Source: Leifsonia sp. 466MF (GTDB lineage Bacteria; Actinomycetota; Actinomycetes; Actinomycetales; Microbacteriaceae). From it: a stretch of DNA of 64,000 bases. Positions 41,693 through 50,453 of this stretch are shown piece after piece. The position numbers and the translations under genes are program-made. The DNA lies in NCBI RefSeq assembly GCF_900100265.1, contig NZ_LT629696.1, positions 3,968,001-4,032,000 on the forward strand. Reading direction: 5' to 3'. Position 1 is the stretch's first letter; every line of letters starts with the position of its first letter. Below the pieces are notes generated by a model. It was not told where the DNA came from, made no database searches, and saw only the letters and a list, made by a program, of their open reading frames with translations.

Positions 41693-41695
41693 CCG

Positions 41696-41780
41696 GGAGG
41701 GCTGTCCGAGCGGCCGATGGAGCCAGTCTTGAAAACTGGTGGGCAGAAATGTCTCGTGGGTTCGAATCCCACGCCCTCCG
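41696..41780 (+). tRNA. tRNA-Ser (anticodon TGA)
   Basis: The acceptor stem GGAGGGC (41696-41702) pairs with GCCCTCC (41773-41779), with discriminator G at 41780. The anticodon stem CCAGT/ACTGG holds the loop CTTGAAA, so the anticodon is TGA (reads UCA). A long variable arm (GGGCAGAAATGTCTC region) and GGTTCGAATCC T-arm identify a class II serine tRNA. CCA is not encoded. It lies near serS, which charges it. Confidence 0.95.
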
Positions 41781-41790
41781 CAGTCCGTCT

Positions 41791-41813
41791 CGTGTCTCTC
41801 GGCGCGAGACACG
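41791..41813 (+). terminator. Hairpin after tRNA-Ser
   Basis: CGTGTCTC (41791-41798) pairs perfectly with GAGACACG (41806-41813) around a 7-base loop, 10 bases beyond the tRNA. No T-run follows. It is most likely the tRNA transcription end. Confidence 0.6.
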
Positions 41814-41849
41814 TCAGTTGCAAGATGAGATTCTCTTTGGCGGCGTCAT

Positions 41850-43379
41850 TCACCTGCGAATCGCGGGGAAGCCTGATTGGTGGGCGTAGTCCACGGCTTG
41901 CGCGCGGGAACTGACGCCGAGTTTCTTGTACAGCAGCCGGGTCATCGTCTTGAGCGTGTTGCCGCTGATGAAGAGGGTGCTGGCGATCTCTGTTGCGGTG
42001 AGCTCGGTAGTGAGAAGGGCGAGGACGTCATTCTCCCGTTTGGTCAGTTGAGGGAGGTCACGCCGGACACTGCCGATACGGGTTGCCGCGCGGGTATCGG
42101 CGCCGGCGAGCTGCGCGAGGTGTTCGAGCTCGTCAGGGCTGATGGCTTCATAGCTGGTGTGCAGGCCTGCGTGTTGCAGGAGAGCGTCGGCTCGGATGAA
42201 GGCGTGGGTGGCGGTGCCGGTGTAACCGAGGGCCCGTGCGGCGGCAGCGTGGACTAGCAGCGCGTTCGCCTGCAACCGTGGTTCGAGCGCGTCCTCGGTG
42301 ACGGTTTTGCTGAGGTCGAATGCATCTCGGTGGCGGCGTTCGACTTGGGCGATCGCAGCTGCGATGACCCGGTCGGAGGAGGACAGGTGGATGAGCCCGT
42401 CCAGGCCCTCGGTCATCCGGCCTCGGAGGAGTCTGATCCGGACCCGAGCGGCTCGGGCGAGGCGTCCGTCAACGCCGGCGGAGTCGAGCACGGGATGGCT
42501 CTGCAGGTGCAGTTCAAGCCTCGATTCGGTTACGGCGGCGGTCGCTGCATTGTGGGCATGGAGGGATCGCACCCACATCGCCGGTGCCCAGTATTCGCCG
42601 AGGCCGATCTCGTCGGCCCGATCGAGCAGGGCGAGCGCCCCGGGCAGATCGTCCTGGTCGGTGCGGAGCAGAGCCTCCGTGACCAGGAGTGCGGCGTCGT
42701 GGCGGCTGTCGGTGACACCTTCGTCGTGCGCACGCTGTACCCACTTGCGCGCCATGTCAGTACGGCCGCGCTCGGCGTGGAGCCAGGCTGCGGAAGCCGC
42801 GACGCGGCGGGCGACGTACGGTTGCTCGGTCGCACGGGCGAGGACGAACACGCGCGCGTACTCCGCGGCAGCGCGCGGAGAGGCTGCCGCGTCGAGGGAG
42901 CGAGCCCACTGCATTCGCAAATGGGGCATCGTGGTGGCGATGTCCTCGATCTCGTTCAGAGGCGCCGCAGCGGCGAATGCCAGGGCCTCTTCCGCGATCC
43001 GGGCGGCCTCTGTCGGGTCATCGCGGGTGCGCGCAGCAGCCGATTCCGCGGTGTACCGGATCAGCCGCTGAAGGACGGAACGCCGGTGGTTGGGGACGGG
43101 CGGATGCAGGAGAGCGGGGTGTACCTGGCCGGCTTCGCCGCCGCCCACGATGTGCTCCAAGTGGTTGGCTGCCATGAACAATCCGGGGTTGCGCATGAAC
43201 GCTTCCCCGGGCAGTGCCTTCAAAGCGGCCAACAGCTGGTCCGGCGCAGTCACCGACAGTTCGTCCCAATGCTGCTCGATGAGAGAGGCTGCCGCCTCGG
43301 CCCCGTCCGTGCGGGCGATCTGCGGCACCGCGGTCGGGAGGTCTGCGGGGTTCATATCATCACCGGTCCTGCTGCGCAT
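41850..43379 (-). CDS. LuxR-family regulator with a helical sensor domain
   Basis: This 509-residue protein ends in a LuxR/FixJ helix-turn-helix (LPQLTKRENDVLALLTTELT, then ATEIASTLFISGNTLKTMTR). The long N-terminal part is all helix with TPR-like Ala-rich repeats and lacks a P-loop, so it is not a LAL ATPase; the signal it senses is unknown. The ATG at 43379 is chosen with GGAG five bases ahead; an in-frame TTG lies eight codons upstream. Codon use is less GC-rich than neighbouring genes. It is divergent from the giant surface protein, its probable target. Confidence 0.8.
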   Translation of the reverse strand: MRSRTGDDMNPADLPTAVPQIARTDGAEAAASLIEQHWDELSVTAPDQLLAALKALPGEAFMRNPGLFMAANHLEHIVGGGEAGQVHPALLHPPVPNHRRSVLQRLIRYTAESAAARTRDDPTEAARIAEEALAFAAAAPLNEIEDIATTMPHLRMQWARSLDAAASPRAAAEYARVFVLARATEQPYVARRVAASAAWLHAERGRTDMARKWVQRAHDEGVTDSRHDAALLVTEALLRTDQDDLPGALALLDRADEIGLGEYWAPAMWVRSLHAHNAATAAVTESRLELHLQSHPVLDSAGVDGRLARAARVRIRLLRGRMTEGLDGLIHLSSSDRVIAAAIAQVERRHRDAFDLSKTVTEDALEPRLQANALLVHAAAARALGYTGTATHAFIRADALLQHAGLHTSYEAISPDELEHLAQLAGADTRAATRIGSVRRDLPQLTKRENDVLALLTTELTATEIASTLFISGNTLKTMTRLLYKKLGVSSRAQAVDYAHQSGFPAIRR

Positions 43380-43604
43380 GCCGTCTCCAACGGTGTCAGC
43401 CAATCGCGGTCATGTCCAGTGGCCCATTGCGATCGGCTGACGTCCACAGCCCCGGCCGGGGTGAAAAAGCATGGGCCCGGGTGAAAGACCGGCTGCTGGC
43501 CCACCTATAAGAGTTTCAAACGACAAACTCAGCTTTCGAGAGTCCCACGCGGGCCCCGCCGAGGGGTTCCGCGCGTTCTGGGCTCGAAGCTTGGGGAGGA
43601 TCCT

Positions 43605-46600
43605 GTGTCAGCACGCCAGAGAGGCTTGACGTCCACGAAGTGGGGTGGCCTGCGACGCGCAGTCGCGGGTATCGCCCTGGCCGCCCTCGCCACGGGCGGA
43701 TTGTCCGCCGTCGCCCTCGGAGCTGCAGCGCCCGCGGACGCGGCGGCGTCGCCGTCGCAGCAGTGGCTGACCGCCGTCGGCGGCTCGGCAGCCAACGGCG
43801 GCACGCTCACCGGAACCTTCGGCACCACGGGTGTGACGGCCACGGTCACAGCGAGCGGAGATGGGACTCCGGCTCGCCCGTTCACCAATGGGACGATCGA
43901 CCGTGCCAACGGACTGATCTCGCCCGACGCTCCCACGGGTGCCCCGACGATCACGCAGGGTGTGGTGTCGGGGCAGAGCCTGAACACGCAGGTGCGGTTC
44001 AGCAAGCCTGTCATCGCACCGCGGATGCACTTCATGAACGTCGATGGAAGTCTGGTCCGGATCAACAACGCTATCGCGGGCGACGGAATCACGGCCACCC
44101 GGGCGGCCGGGAACTCGGTGTTCACCGTCGACAGCACCAACCTGATCAACAGCCCGGCACGCCGCGCCGACAACTCTTTCTGTCAGCAGCCCGACGGATC
44201 CAACCCGACCGGCGCTTGTGGAACGGTTGCCATCAGCAATACGAGCGGTCTGGTCAGCGCGTTCAACTTCGCGAACAGTGACCAGAACCTCGGCGGCGAC
44301 TCGTGGCAGTGGGACCTGTCCTTCCCGAGCGCGCCGCTGACCAAGCAGTTCACTCCTGGGGCGATCAACCCGGGCGGGACCAGCCAGCTGACCTTCACCA
44401 TTGCGAACCCGGCGAACGAAGGGCAGTCCGCCCTGAGCCCGCTCGGCTTCACGGACACCCTGCCCGCCGGCGTGACCCTGAAGGACGGCACCGTCACCAA
44501 CAATGGCCAGTGCGGCACCCCGACGACGTCCGGCATCACCGCCGGAAGCAACACCGTGACGGCCGGAGCCATTTCGGTTGCCGTCGGCGCCACCTGCACC
44601 ATCACCGTGAACGTGACCGCGACGACGCAGGGCACCTACACGAACGACAACTCCAACCTCACGACGACGGTGGCGAACCTCGTCCCGAACGCGAACACCT
44701 CGCTGACGGTCACCACGGCACAGATCCCGACGGTGGGTTGCACCACTGATCCGGCGATCTTCAACACCGGCTACAACCAGGCCACAGACGGCCAGCTCGC
44801 CAACGGTGCCGCGGACCCGCGGTGGACCGTGGCTGGCGGCTACACGGGTCTGAACTACGTCAACACGACCACATTCCCGGCCGGCCCGTCTGCTGCGGCG
44901 CTGCCGCCGGCAGGCGCCACCTACGCCCCGGCGCAGGCCGGTAAGGTCAACAACCTGTGGTCGAACTCTCAGTCCGGGAAGTCGCAATGGATCTCGGCAC
45001 AGTACGTCGACCCCGCGAACGGACAAAACCAGGCTGACGGCTACGGCGATTGGTACTACCGGTACCAGTTCAACCTGGACCCGGCGGTCGACCCAGCGAC
45101 GTTCCAGCTGGATATGTCGTGGCTGTCGGACAACACCGTCGCCGGCGTCTGGGTGAACAACGTCGCGCAGCAGGGCGCCAACCTGCCTCAGGATCCGAAC
45201 AACGCCTGGGGTGGTGGCGGCTTCAACTCCGGCAACGCCGCGAAGACCTCGATGGCCGGCGACTGGAAGACGGGCCTGAACACGATCCTCGTGCAGGTCA
45301 AGAGCTACTACACCGCCGAAGGCTTCGACGCAGAGGTTACCTCGACCGCCTTGTGCCCGACGCCCACGCTGACCGTCACCAAGCAGGTGCAGAACGCCAC
45401 CTCGGGCGATAACTCCGCACCTCTGCAGGTGGGCGACACCGTCAACTACACGGTGACCGCGACGAACACGAGCAAGGTTCCGTTCACGACGGCGAACCCG
45501 GCGACGATCACCGACGACATGTCCGATGTGATCGACGACGCCGACCTGGTCGCGTCGTCGCTGAAGGCGACGGTGGACGGCGCAGCCGTCACCGTCCCGA
45601 CGTTCGCCTCGCCGACGCTCTCCTGGTCCGGCCCGCTCGACGCGGGCAAGACCGTGACGATCACGTACACGGTCACCTACACCGGTGAGGGCAACAGTGT
45701 CCTGAACAACAACGCATGCGTCCCCGACGGCACCCAGACCGCCGACACGCTTCCCTGCGCACCGACGACACTTCCCGCGCCGAAGATCGACGACTGGAAG
45801 ACCGTCTCGGCCTCGGCGAACCCGCTCGTCGCCGGCTCCACTCTCACGTACACGCTGCACTTCGAGAACACAGGGACCACCTCCGGCCCGGTGAACAAGA
45901 TGGACAACCTGTCCGACGTGACCGACGACGCCACCGTGACGACGGAGCCCGCGACGGCCAGCGGAGCGCTCACCGGCACCCGCACCGGCGACATCATCGC
46001 CGTCACCGGCACCCTGGCCGCCGGCGCGACCTCCACCATCACGTATACCGCGACGGTGAAGCCCGACGGCCAGCGCGGCAACAACGTGGCGGCGAATTAC
46101 CTCGTGAACCAGAACGAGCTGCCGCCCACGACGTGCCAGCCGGTCGACCCGCAGCGCCCGGACTGCACCGTGACGAACATGCCCGACCTCGCGGTGTCGA
46201 AGAGTGTCGACCCGGCGTCCGGAACAGCGGTGAAGGCCGGCGACGTGCTGACCTACACGCTCACGTTCGACAACACCAAGGGAACTGACACGGCGCCGGT
46301 CACCGGCTGGAGCGACGACCTGTCGAAGATCCTCGACGACGCAGACGTGACCACGCAGCCGACGAGCTCGATCGCTTCCCTGCGGGCCGGCGCGATCAGC
46401 AACGGTTCGTTCCCGGTCACGGGGACGGTTCCGGCCGGCGAAGTCGGCACCATCACCTACACGGTGACGGTGAAGCCGAACGGGCAGCGCGGTGACAACG
46501 ACCTGGGCAATGCACTCAGTAACGGGGGCCCGTGCGCTCCGGGGCTGTGCACGGAGAACCCCGTGCGGTCGTTCTCGATCACCAAGACCGCCTCGACGCC

Positions 46601-48212
46601 GGTCGTCCACCCGGGCGACACCGTCACCTACACGGTCACCCTCGCGAACACCGGCAAGGTGGACTACACCGCCGATGAGCCAGCAACGATCACCGACGAC
46701 CTGTCGAAGGTTCTCGACGACGCCACCTACGTGCCCGGCTCGGCGACCAACGGCGCGACGGTGTCCGGTCTGACCCTGACCTGGTCGGGTCCGCTCCCGG
46801 TCGGCGGGACGCAGGTCATCACCTACCAGGTGACGGCGGGTCCGGTCGGCACGGGTGACGGGACGCTGGCCAACACGGTCAGCGGACCGCCGGACTCCAC
46901 CTGCATCACGTGCGAGACCGTGACCCCGCTGCAGGCGTTCCGCGTGACGAAGACCGCCGACGCGACCGAGGTCGTGCCTGGCCAGAAGATCACGTACACG
47001 ATCACGGTGAGCAACACCGGTACCGCGGCGTACACCGCGGCGAACCCGGCGAGCTTCACCGACGACCTGTCCAAGGTGCTCGACGACGCGACCTACAACA
47101 ACGACGCCACGAGCGGGGCCACCTACGCGGCACCGACGCTCGCCTGGTCGGGCGCTCTCGCGGTCGGACAGACGGTGACGGTGCTCTACTCGGTCACGGT
47201 CGACGACCCGGACACCGGCGATCAGACCCTCGACAACGCCGTGGTAACGCCGCCGGACGGCGGCTGCCCGACGACGACGGACAACCCGGACTGCCGCTCG
47301 GTCATCCCGTCCGGTTCGTTCACGGTCACGAAGGCTGCGGACAAGGAGACGGTGAAGCCCGGTGACACGGTCACCTACACGGTGACGGTGAAGAACACCG
47401 GGAAGGTCGCTTACACCGCGGGCTCGCCCGCCGCCTTCCGCGACGACCTGACCAACGTGCTGGACGACGCGAAGTACAACGGCGACGCCACGCAGGGCGC
47501 AAAGGTCGAGGGCGCGACCCTCACCTGGAGCGGGCCTCTGGGGGTCGGGCAGACGCTGACCGTGACCTACTCGGTAACGGTGAACAAGCCGGACACCGGC
47601 AACCTCACCCTGGTCAACGCGGTCGTCCCGACGGTGCCCGGCGGAACGTGTGACCCGCAGGACTCCTGCATCACGCACACCCCGCTGCGCGCGTTCACGG
47701 TTGCCAAGACCGTGAGCACGACGGCCGCGGTCAAGCCGGGCGCGAAGGTCTCCTACACGGTCACCGTGAAGAACACCGGCGCGGTCGCGTTCACGACCGA
47801 GAAGCCGGCCTCTTTCACCGACGACATGTCCGACGTGCTGGATGACGCCACTTACAACAACGACGCCACCCACGGCGCCGTGCTGCAGGGGACGACGCTC
47901 AGTTGGTCCGGGGCGCTCGACCTGGGCCAGACGATCGCTGTGACGTACTCGGTCACCGTGAAGCAGGCCGGTGCGGGCAACGGACGCCTGGTGAACACGG
48001 TCGACCCGCCGGTCGACGGGTCATGCGACCCGGCGGGCGCCTGCGACACCAGCACCCCGCTGGTCCCGCCGGCCGCGGGCACGGGTCTCGCCTTCACCGG
48101 TAGCGACATCGTCGCCCCGGGCGTCATCGCGCTGCTGCTGCTCGCCCTCGGCGGCGCAGTGATGATTGTCCGTCGCCGCCGCCGGAACGGTGAGACGCAA
48201 GACAACGCGTAA
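43605..48212 (+). CDS. Large repeat-containing surface protein with LAxTG sorting signal
   Basis: This 1535-residue protein has a signal peptide cut near APADAAAS (about residue 48). An N-terminal beta region contains a DUF11-like isopeptide-type block (about 245-370) and a Trp/Tyr-rich domain (about 380-585). At least seven repeats of ~125 residues follow (residues ~588-1485). Each carries a VTK(T/A) opening, a PGDTVTYTVT(V/L)xNTGxV core, a DDLSxVLDDATY segment and a WSGxLxVGQTxTVTYSVTV strand. It ends LAFTG (1495-1499), a hydrophobic helix and RRRRRN, the pattern for class E sortase anchoring in actinobacteria. It is most likely an adhesin or stalk protein. Its GTG start follows GGGGAGGA. 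Confidence 0.85.
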   Translation: MSARQRGLTSTKWGGLRRAVAGIALAALATGGLSAVALGAAAPADAAASPSQQWLTAVGGSAANGGTLTGTFGTTGVTATVTASGDGTPARPFTNGTIDRANGLISPDAPTGAPTITQGVVSGQSLNTQVRFSKPVIAPRMHFMNVDGSLVRINNAIAGDGITATRAAGNSVFTVDSTNLINSPARRADNSFCQQPDGSNPTGACGTVAISNTSGLVSAFNFANSDQNLGGDSWQWDLSFPSAPLTKQFTPGAINPGGTSQLTFTIANPANEGQSALSPLGFTDTLPAGVTLKDGTVTNNGQCGTPTTSGITAGSNTVTAGAISVAVGATCTITVNVTATTQGTYTNDNSNLTTTVANLVPNANTSLTVTTAQIPTVGCTTDPAIFNTGYNQATDGQLANGAADPRWTVAGGYTGLNYVNTTTFPAGPSAAALPPAGATYAPAQAGKVNNLWSNSQSGKSQWISAQYVDPANGQNQADGYGDWYYRYQFNLDPAVDPATFQLDMSWLSDNTVAGVWVNNVAQQGANLPQDPNNAWGGGGFNSGNAAKTSMAGDWKTGLNTILVQVKSYYTAEGFDAEVTSTALCPTPTLTVTKQVQNATSGDNSAPLQVGDTVNYTVTATNTSKVPFTTANPATITDDMSDVIDDADLVASSLKATVDGAAVTVPTFASPTLSWSGPLDAGKTVTITYTVTYTGEGNSVLNNNACVPDGTQTADTLPCAPTTLPAPKIDDWKTVSASANPLVAGSTLTYTLHFENTGTTSGPVNKMDNLSDVTDDATVTTEPATASGALTGTRTGDIIAVTGTLAAGATSTITYTATVKPDGQRGNNVAANYLVNQNELPPTTCQPVDPQRPDCTVTNMPDLAVSKSVDPASGTAVKAGDVLTYTLTFDNTKGTDTAPVTGWSDDLSKILDDADVTTQPTSSIASLRAGAISNGSFPVTGTVPAGEVGTITYTVTVKPNGQRGDNDLGNALSNGGPCAPGLCTENPVRSFSITKTASTPVVHPGDTVTYTVTLANTGKVDYTADEPATITDDLSKVLDDATYVPGSATNGATVSGLTLTWSGPLPVGGTQVITYQVTAGPVGTGDGTLANTVSGPPDSTCITCETVTPLQAFRVTKTADATEVVPGQKITYTITVSNTGTAAYTAANPASFTDDLSKVLDDATYNNDATSGATYAAPTLAWSGALAVGQTVTVLYSVTVDDPDTGDQTLDNAVVTPPDGGCPTTTDNPDCRSVIPSGSFTVTKAADKETVKPGDTVTYTVTVKNTGKVAYTAGSPAAFRDDLTNVLDDAKYNGDATQGAKVEGATLTWSGPLGVGQTLTVTYSVTVNKPDTGNLTLVNAVVPTVPGGTCDPQDSCITHTPLRAFTVAKTVSTTAAVKPGAKVSYTVTVKNTGAVAFTTEKPASFTDDMSDVLDDATYNNDATHGAVLQGTTLSWSGALDLGQTIAVTYSVTVKQAGAGNGRLVNTVDPPVDGSCDPAGACDTSTPLVPPAAGTGLAFTGSDIVAPGVIALLLLALGGAVMIVRRRRRNGETQDNA

Positions 48213-48217
48213 CCAGA

Positions 48218-48267
48218 TCAGGGTCCGGCCGGGCGTCGTCACATACGACGAACCGGTCGGACCCTGA
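48218..48267 (+). terminator. Terminator hairpin after the surface protein gene
   Basis: TCAGGGTCCG (48218-48227) pairs perfectly with CGGACCCTGA (48258-48267), and inner CGTCGT/ACGACG adds a second stem. It starts five bases past the stop. This long, GC-rich stem is the clearest terminator in the window. Confidence 0.75.
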
Positions 48268-48332
48268 CCCGCCGCCACGCTGCCACTACGCGATCGACGC
48301 GCCGACATGCAGCCGACGAAGGGGATCAGGTC

Positions 48333-48728
48333 ATGTTCCGCTCGAACATCGTGCTCGCGGCGGTGAAGACGCCGCAGGAGTACCAGGCTCTCCGCGTGCT
48401 GCTCCTGGCCGCAAAGGAAGCCGAGACGGAAGCGACCGGCCCAGACCGACGAGAAGTTTTCCGGATGACCCGCTCACTGCTCGCCGCGGCGCGGACGATC
48501 GGATTCACGTTGCGCGATCTGGCCGAGTTGACAGGGGTGTCGCAGGGCTCCCTCCGCAGCCGGAGCAACGTGCTCACGCCCATCCCACGAGCCAGGTTCC
48601 TCGCCCTCGTCCCCGACGACGCCACAACGATCTTGGCGGGAGTCGATGCGCCCGCATACCCGGGGGCGGATCCGGTGGAGCTCCTCACCTGGTATCTCGG
48701 GTCTGCTTCTTGCTGCGACAGGCTGTGA
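48333..48728 (+). CDS. Small helix-turn-helix protein, unrecognised
   Basis: This 131-residue protein has a helical start and a helix-turn-helix-like segment in its middle (TIGFTLRDLAELTGVSQGSL, about 60-80), then a Pro-rich tail with two cysteines near the end (SASCCDRL). The TLRDLAELTGVSQGSLRSR sequence looks like a DNA-binding recognition helix of the XRE/MarR kind, but no named family is assigned. It follows the surface protein by 120 bases beyond a strong terminator, so it has its own promoter. It may regulate the surface gene (inference from position only). Confidence 0.5.
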   Translation: MFRSNIVLAAVKTPQEYQALRVLLLAAKEAETEATGPDRREVFRMTRSLLAAARTIGFTLRDLAELTGVSQGSLRSRSNVLTPIPRARFLALVPDDATTILAGVDAPAYPGADPVELLTWYLGSASCCDRL

Positions 48729-48767
48729 GAGCGCCTGCGCTTCAGGCGACGGCTGGTGAAGGAGCTC

Positions 48768-49000
48768 TCAACTCCTGAGGGCCCGAACGAACACGTCGAG
48801 AGTGTGCTCCGCTGCGCGGTCGGCGGGCGAGACATTGAGGTGACCATGCGTGGTCCCGGGCTCGTGCGTCGAGAACACGGTGACACCGCTGGTGGTGAGC
48901 AGAGCGGCGTACGCCTCCCCCGATGCCCGCAGGGTGTCGGCATCGGAGTTCACGATGACGTGCGGGGGAAGGCCGGTCGGATCGCTGTTGGCCGGGAAGG
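48768..49000 (-). pseudogene. 3' remnant of an alpha/beta-hydrolase esterase
   Basis: The minus strand reads ANSDPTGLPPHVIVNSDADT then LRASGEAYAALLTTSGV and THEPGTTHGHLN before a stop at 48768. This is the C-terminal third of an alpha/beta-hydrolase of the hormone-sensitive-lipase type, with the catalytic aspartate (SDADTLR) and histidine (THGHLN). There is no nucleophile serine domain. A stop occurs at 49014-49016 and the next gene begins at 49006, so the rest of the gene is missing. It is best read as a decayed fragment, not a functional gene. Confidence 0.7.
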
Positions 49001-49005
49001 CGCGG

Positions 49006-49338
49006 CTACGGGTTCAGCTGGTCGTCGATCGCCTTCTTGAAGGCGCCCAGTTCGATCGTGTTGCCCTCGTAGACCCTTCCCTGGTCGCTCCAACTGAGCG
49101 CCAACGTGCCGACGGCGTCGTCACCCGTCACCTCGGCACCCTGGAAACGGATGTGATCGATGATGTCGTCGTGGGCCCCGCCGTTGTGCTCGTCGTCGAG
49201 GAAGTAGATCCGGTTCGGCGTCAGAACGAGCCGACCGGCATGCCGGCCATCCTCATCCAATCGATCGGCTGCCACTTCCGCGATCGGCTCCTCGCCTCTC
49301 GGAAGCCTGTCCGGGTGGCCCTTTCCATGTTCAACCAT
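49006..49338 (-). CDS. Hypothetical protein (110 aa)
   Basis: This 110-residue acidic protein has beta-rich segments (GRLVLTPNRIYFLDDEHNGG, AVGTLALSWSDQGRVYEGNT, IELGAFKKAIDDQL). It resembles the PH-like or GRAM-like small domains that begin with a "LTxxRLYF" strand, but no family is assigned. It lies against the truncated esterase and has no operon partner. The coding bias is normal, so it is probably expressed. Confidence 0.5.
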   Translation of the reverse strand: MVEHGKGHPDRLPRGEEPIAEVAADRLDEDGRHAGRLVLTPNRIYFLDDEHNGGAHDDIIDHIRFQGAEVTGDDAVGTLALSWSDQGRVYEGNTIELGAFKKAIDDQLNP

Positions 49339-49471
49339 GACGGCACCATAGACCCGGGACGATGGCGATGGTGAGGGCCTCTGCGAACACGGGGATGTGC
49401 GGGACCCTTCGCATCCAGCTCCCCGACGACCAGGAGGGGTGCTCGCTCCCGGGCAGATCCTATGGGGAGCC

Positions 49472-49747
49472 TCAGTCGCCTCCGGATGCGGTGATCGCCC
49501 CCGGAGAGGCGGTCCGGGAGGCGAGGAGGCCTCCGACCCCCGGGATCAGCGAGAACAGCCAGACCCGGCGGCGCCCCTTCGACAGCAGGACGGCCGTGAT
49601 GACGGTGCCGGTGTAGGCGAGACCATGCACCGGGCCGAGGACCCGCGAGAGTTCCGGCAGGTGAATGGTGACGAGGTTCGCCAGCAGCACCACGAGGGTG
49701 GCCAGCTCGATCGTGCCGACGATCTGCAGGATGCGCCGGGGACTCAC
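49472..49747 (-). CDS. DUF3817 membrane protein
   Basis: This 91-residue protein has three hydrophobic segments and the DUF3817 pattern (GTIELATLVVLLANLVTIHL, then LGPVHGLAYTGTVITAVLLS). The function of the family is unknown. The GTG at 49747 overlaps the upstream stop by four bases, so it is translationally coupled to the DUF2269-like gene. It ends with a short polar tail. Confidence 0.8.
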   Translation of the reverse strand: MSPRRILQIVGTIELATLVVLLANLVTIHLPELSRVLGPVHGLAYTGTVITAVLLSKGRRRVWLFSLIPGVGGLLASRTASPGAITASGGD

Positions 49748-50226
49748 AGCCCGACTCCCGTCGTGGATCCGGGCCGGTAGATCATCAAGACGACCACGAT
49801 CAGCCAGAGCAGGTTGAACACTCCGGTCAGCATCCCGAGCCGGCGGGCGGTGCTGCTCGGCGCCGCGGAGTCGTGGTCCTGCGGCGAGTCGACGGCGCGG
49901 ACGACGCGGATCTGGGCGGGAAGAATGAACGCGATCAGCAGGGCCGCCGCGAGAGCGGTGAGGATCATCGAGATGATCAGCCAGGTGTCTCCGAGCACCC
50001 CGATACTCGCCGCTGTCGCCAGGCCGAACACCGGTACGAGCACTCCGATCACCGCATAGACGCGGGTGATCCGGTGCAAGAGGTTCACCACGGAGACACT
50101 CTTCGTGTCGCCGGGCGACGCGAGGGCGACGCGGGCATACCGCGGGAACATGCTGGCGGCGATGGCGACCGGTCCGACCGTGAGGATGGCGGCGAGCACG
50201 TGGACGGACAGGAGGAACGCGCTCAT
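49744..50226 (-). CDS. DUF2269-like integral membrane protein
   Basis: This 160-residue protein has four transmembrane segments. The first (MSAFLLSVHVLAAILTVGPV) has the His-containing helix seen in DUF2269 and related predicted integral membrane proteins, where conserved histidines may bind heme. The function is unknown. It is coupled at both ends: the ATG overlaps the stop of a 34-codon ORF, and its stop overlaps the DUF3817 start. Confidence 0.7.
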   Translation of the reverse strand: MSAFLLSVHVLAAILTVGPVAIAASMFPRYARVALASPGDTKSVSVVNLLHRITRVYAVIGVLVPVFGLATAASIGVLGDTWLIISMILTALAAALLIAFILPAQIRVVRAVDSPQDHDSAAPSSTARRLGMLTGVFNLLWLIVVVLMIYRPGSTTGVGL

Positions 50227-50327
50227 GCGCCGGTCCGTTCGCCGCTGGCGGGCGTGCGCGGAAGACCCCCCACGTCGAGCGGGTCGAATCCGTCGAACGG
50301 CACGAACGGGGCACGGGGCTGGGGCAT
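50223..50327 (-). CDS. Candidate small protein (34 aa), translationally coupled
   Basis: This short ORF begins MPQPRAPFVPFDGFDPLDVG and ends ASGERTGA. GAGAGGAAA precedes its ATG with good spacing and its stop overlaps the next ATG as ATGA. It is the first ORF of a three-gene unit with two small membrane proteins and lies 123 bases from the divergent GlxA-type regulator. The Pro/Asp-rich sequence has no membrane helix. It may be a real microprotein or merely a coupling leader. Confidence 0.55.
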   Translation of the reverse strand: MPQPRAPFVPFDGFDPLDVGGLPRTPASGERTGA

Positions 50328-50438
50328 GGCGGGTTTCCTCTCGTGGAGCTCTCCTTCGATCCTGTTCGGATATCCGGGGCGTTCACCATGGCCATTTGGC
50401 CAACTCTTGCCTGAATCTCGCCAATCGCTCGTCCTCGG

Positions 50439-50453
50439 TATAGTTCGGGTATG
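50439..50453 (+). promoter_or_regulatory. -10 box before leaderless glxA-like gene
   Basis: TATAGT (50439-50444) is followed by six bases and the ATG at 50451, with no Shine-Dalgarno. The -10 box matches five of six bases, making this the cleanest leaderless promoter here. Confidence 0.65.

Noticed and set aside
43608..47873. A 1421-codon open frame antisense to the surface protein gene
   Set aside because: It exists because the high GC content at third positions makes antisense stops rare. The predicted protein is low-complexity Arg/Val/Gly-rich with no domain, while the sense frame has a signal peptide, repeats and a sorting signal.
41696..49400. A genomic island integrated at tRNA-Ser
   Set aside because: The region after the tRNA is accessory-like, but I found no integrase gene and no second copy of the tRNA 3' end to serve as an attachment site.
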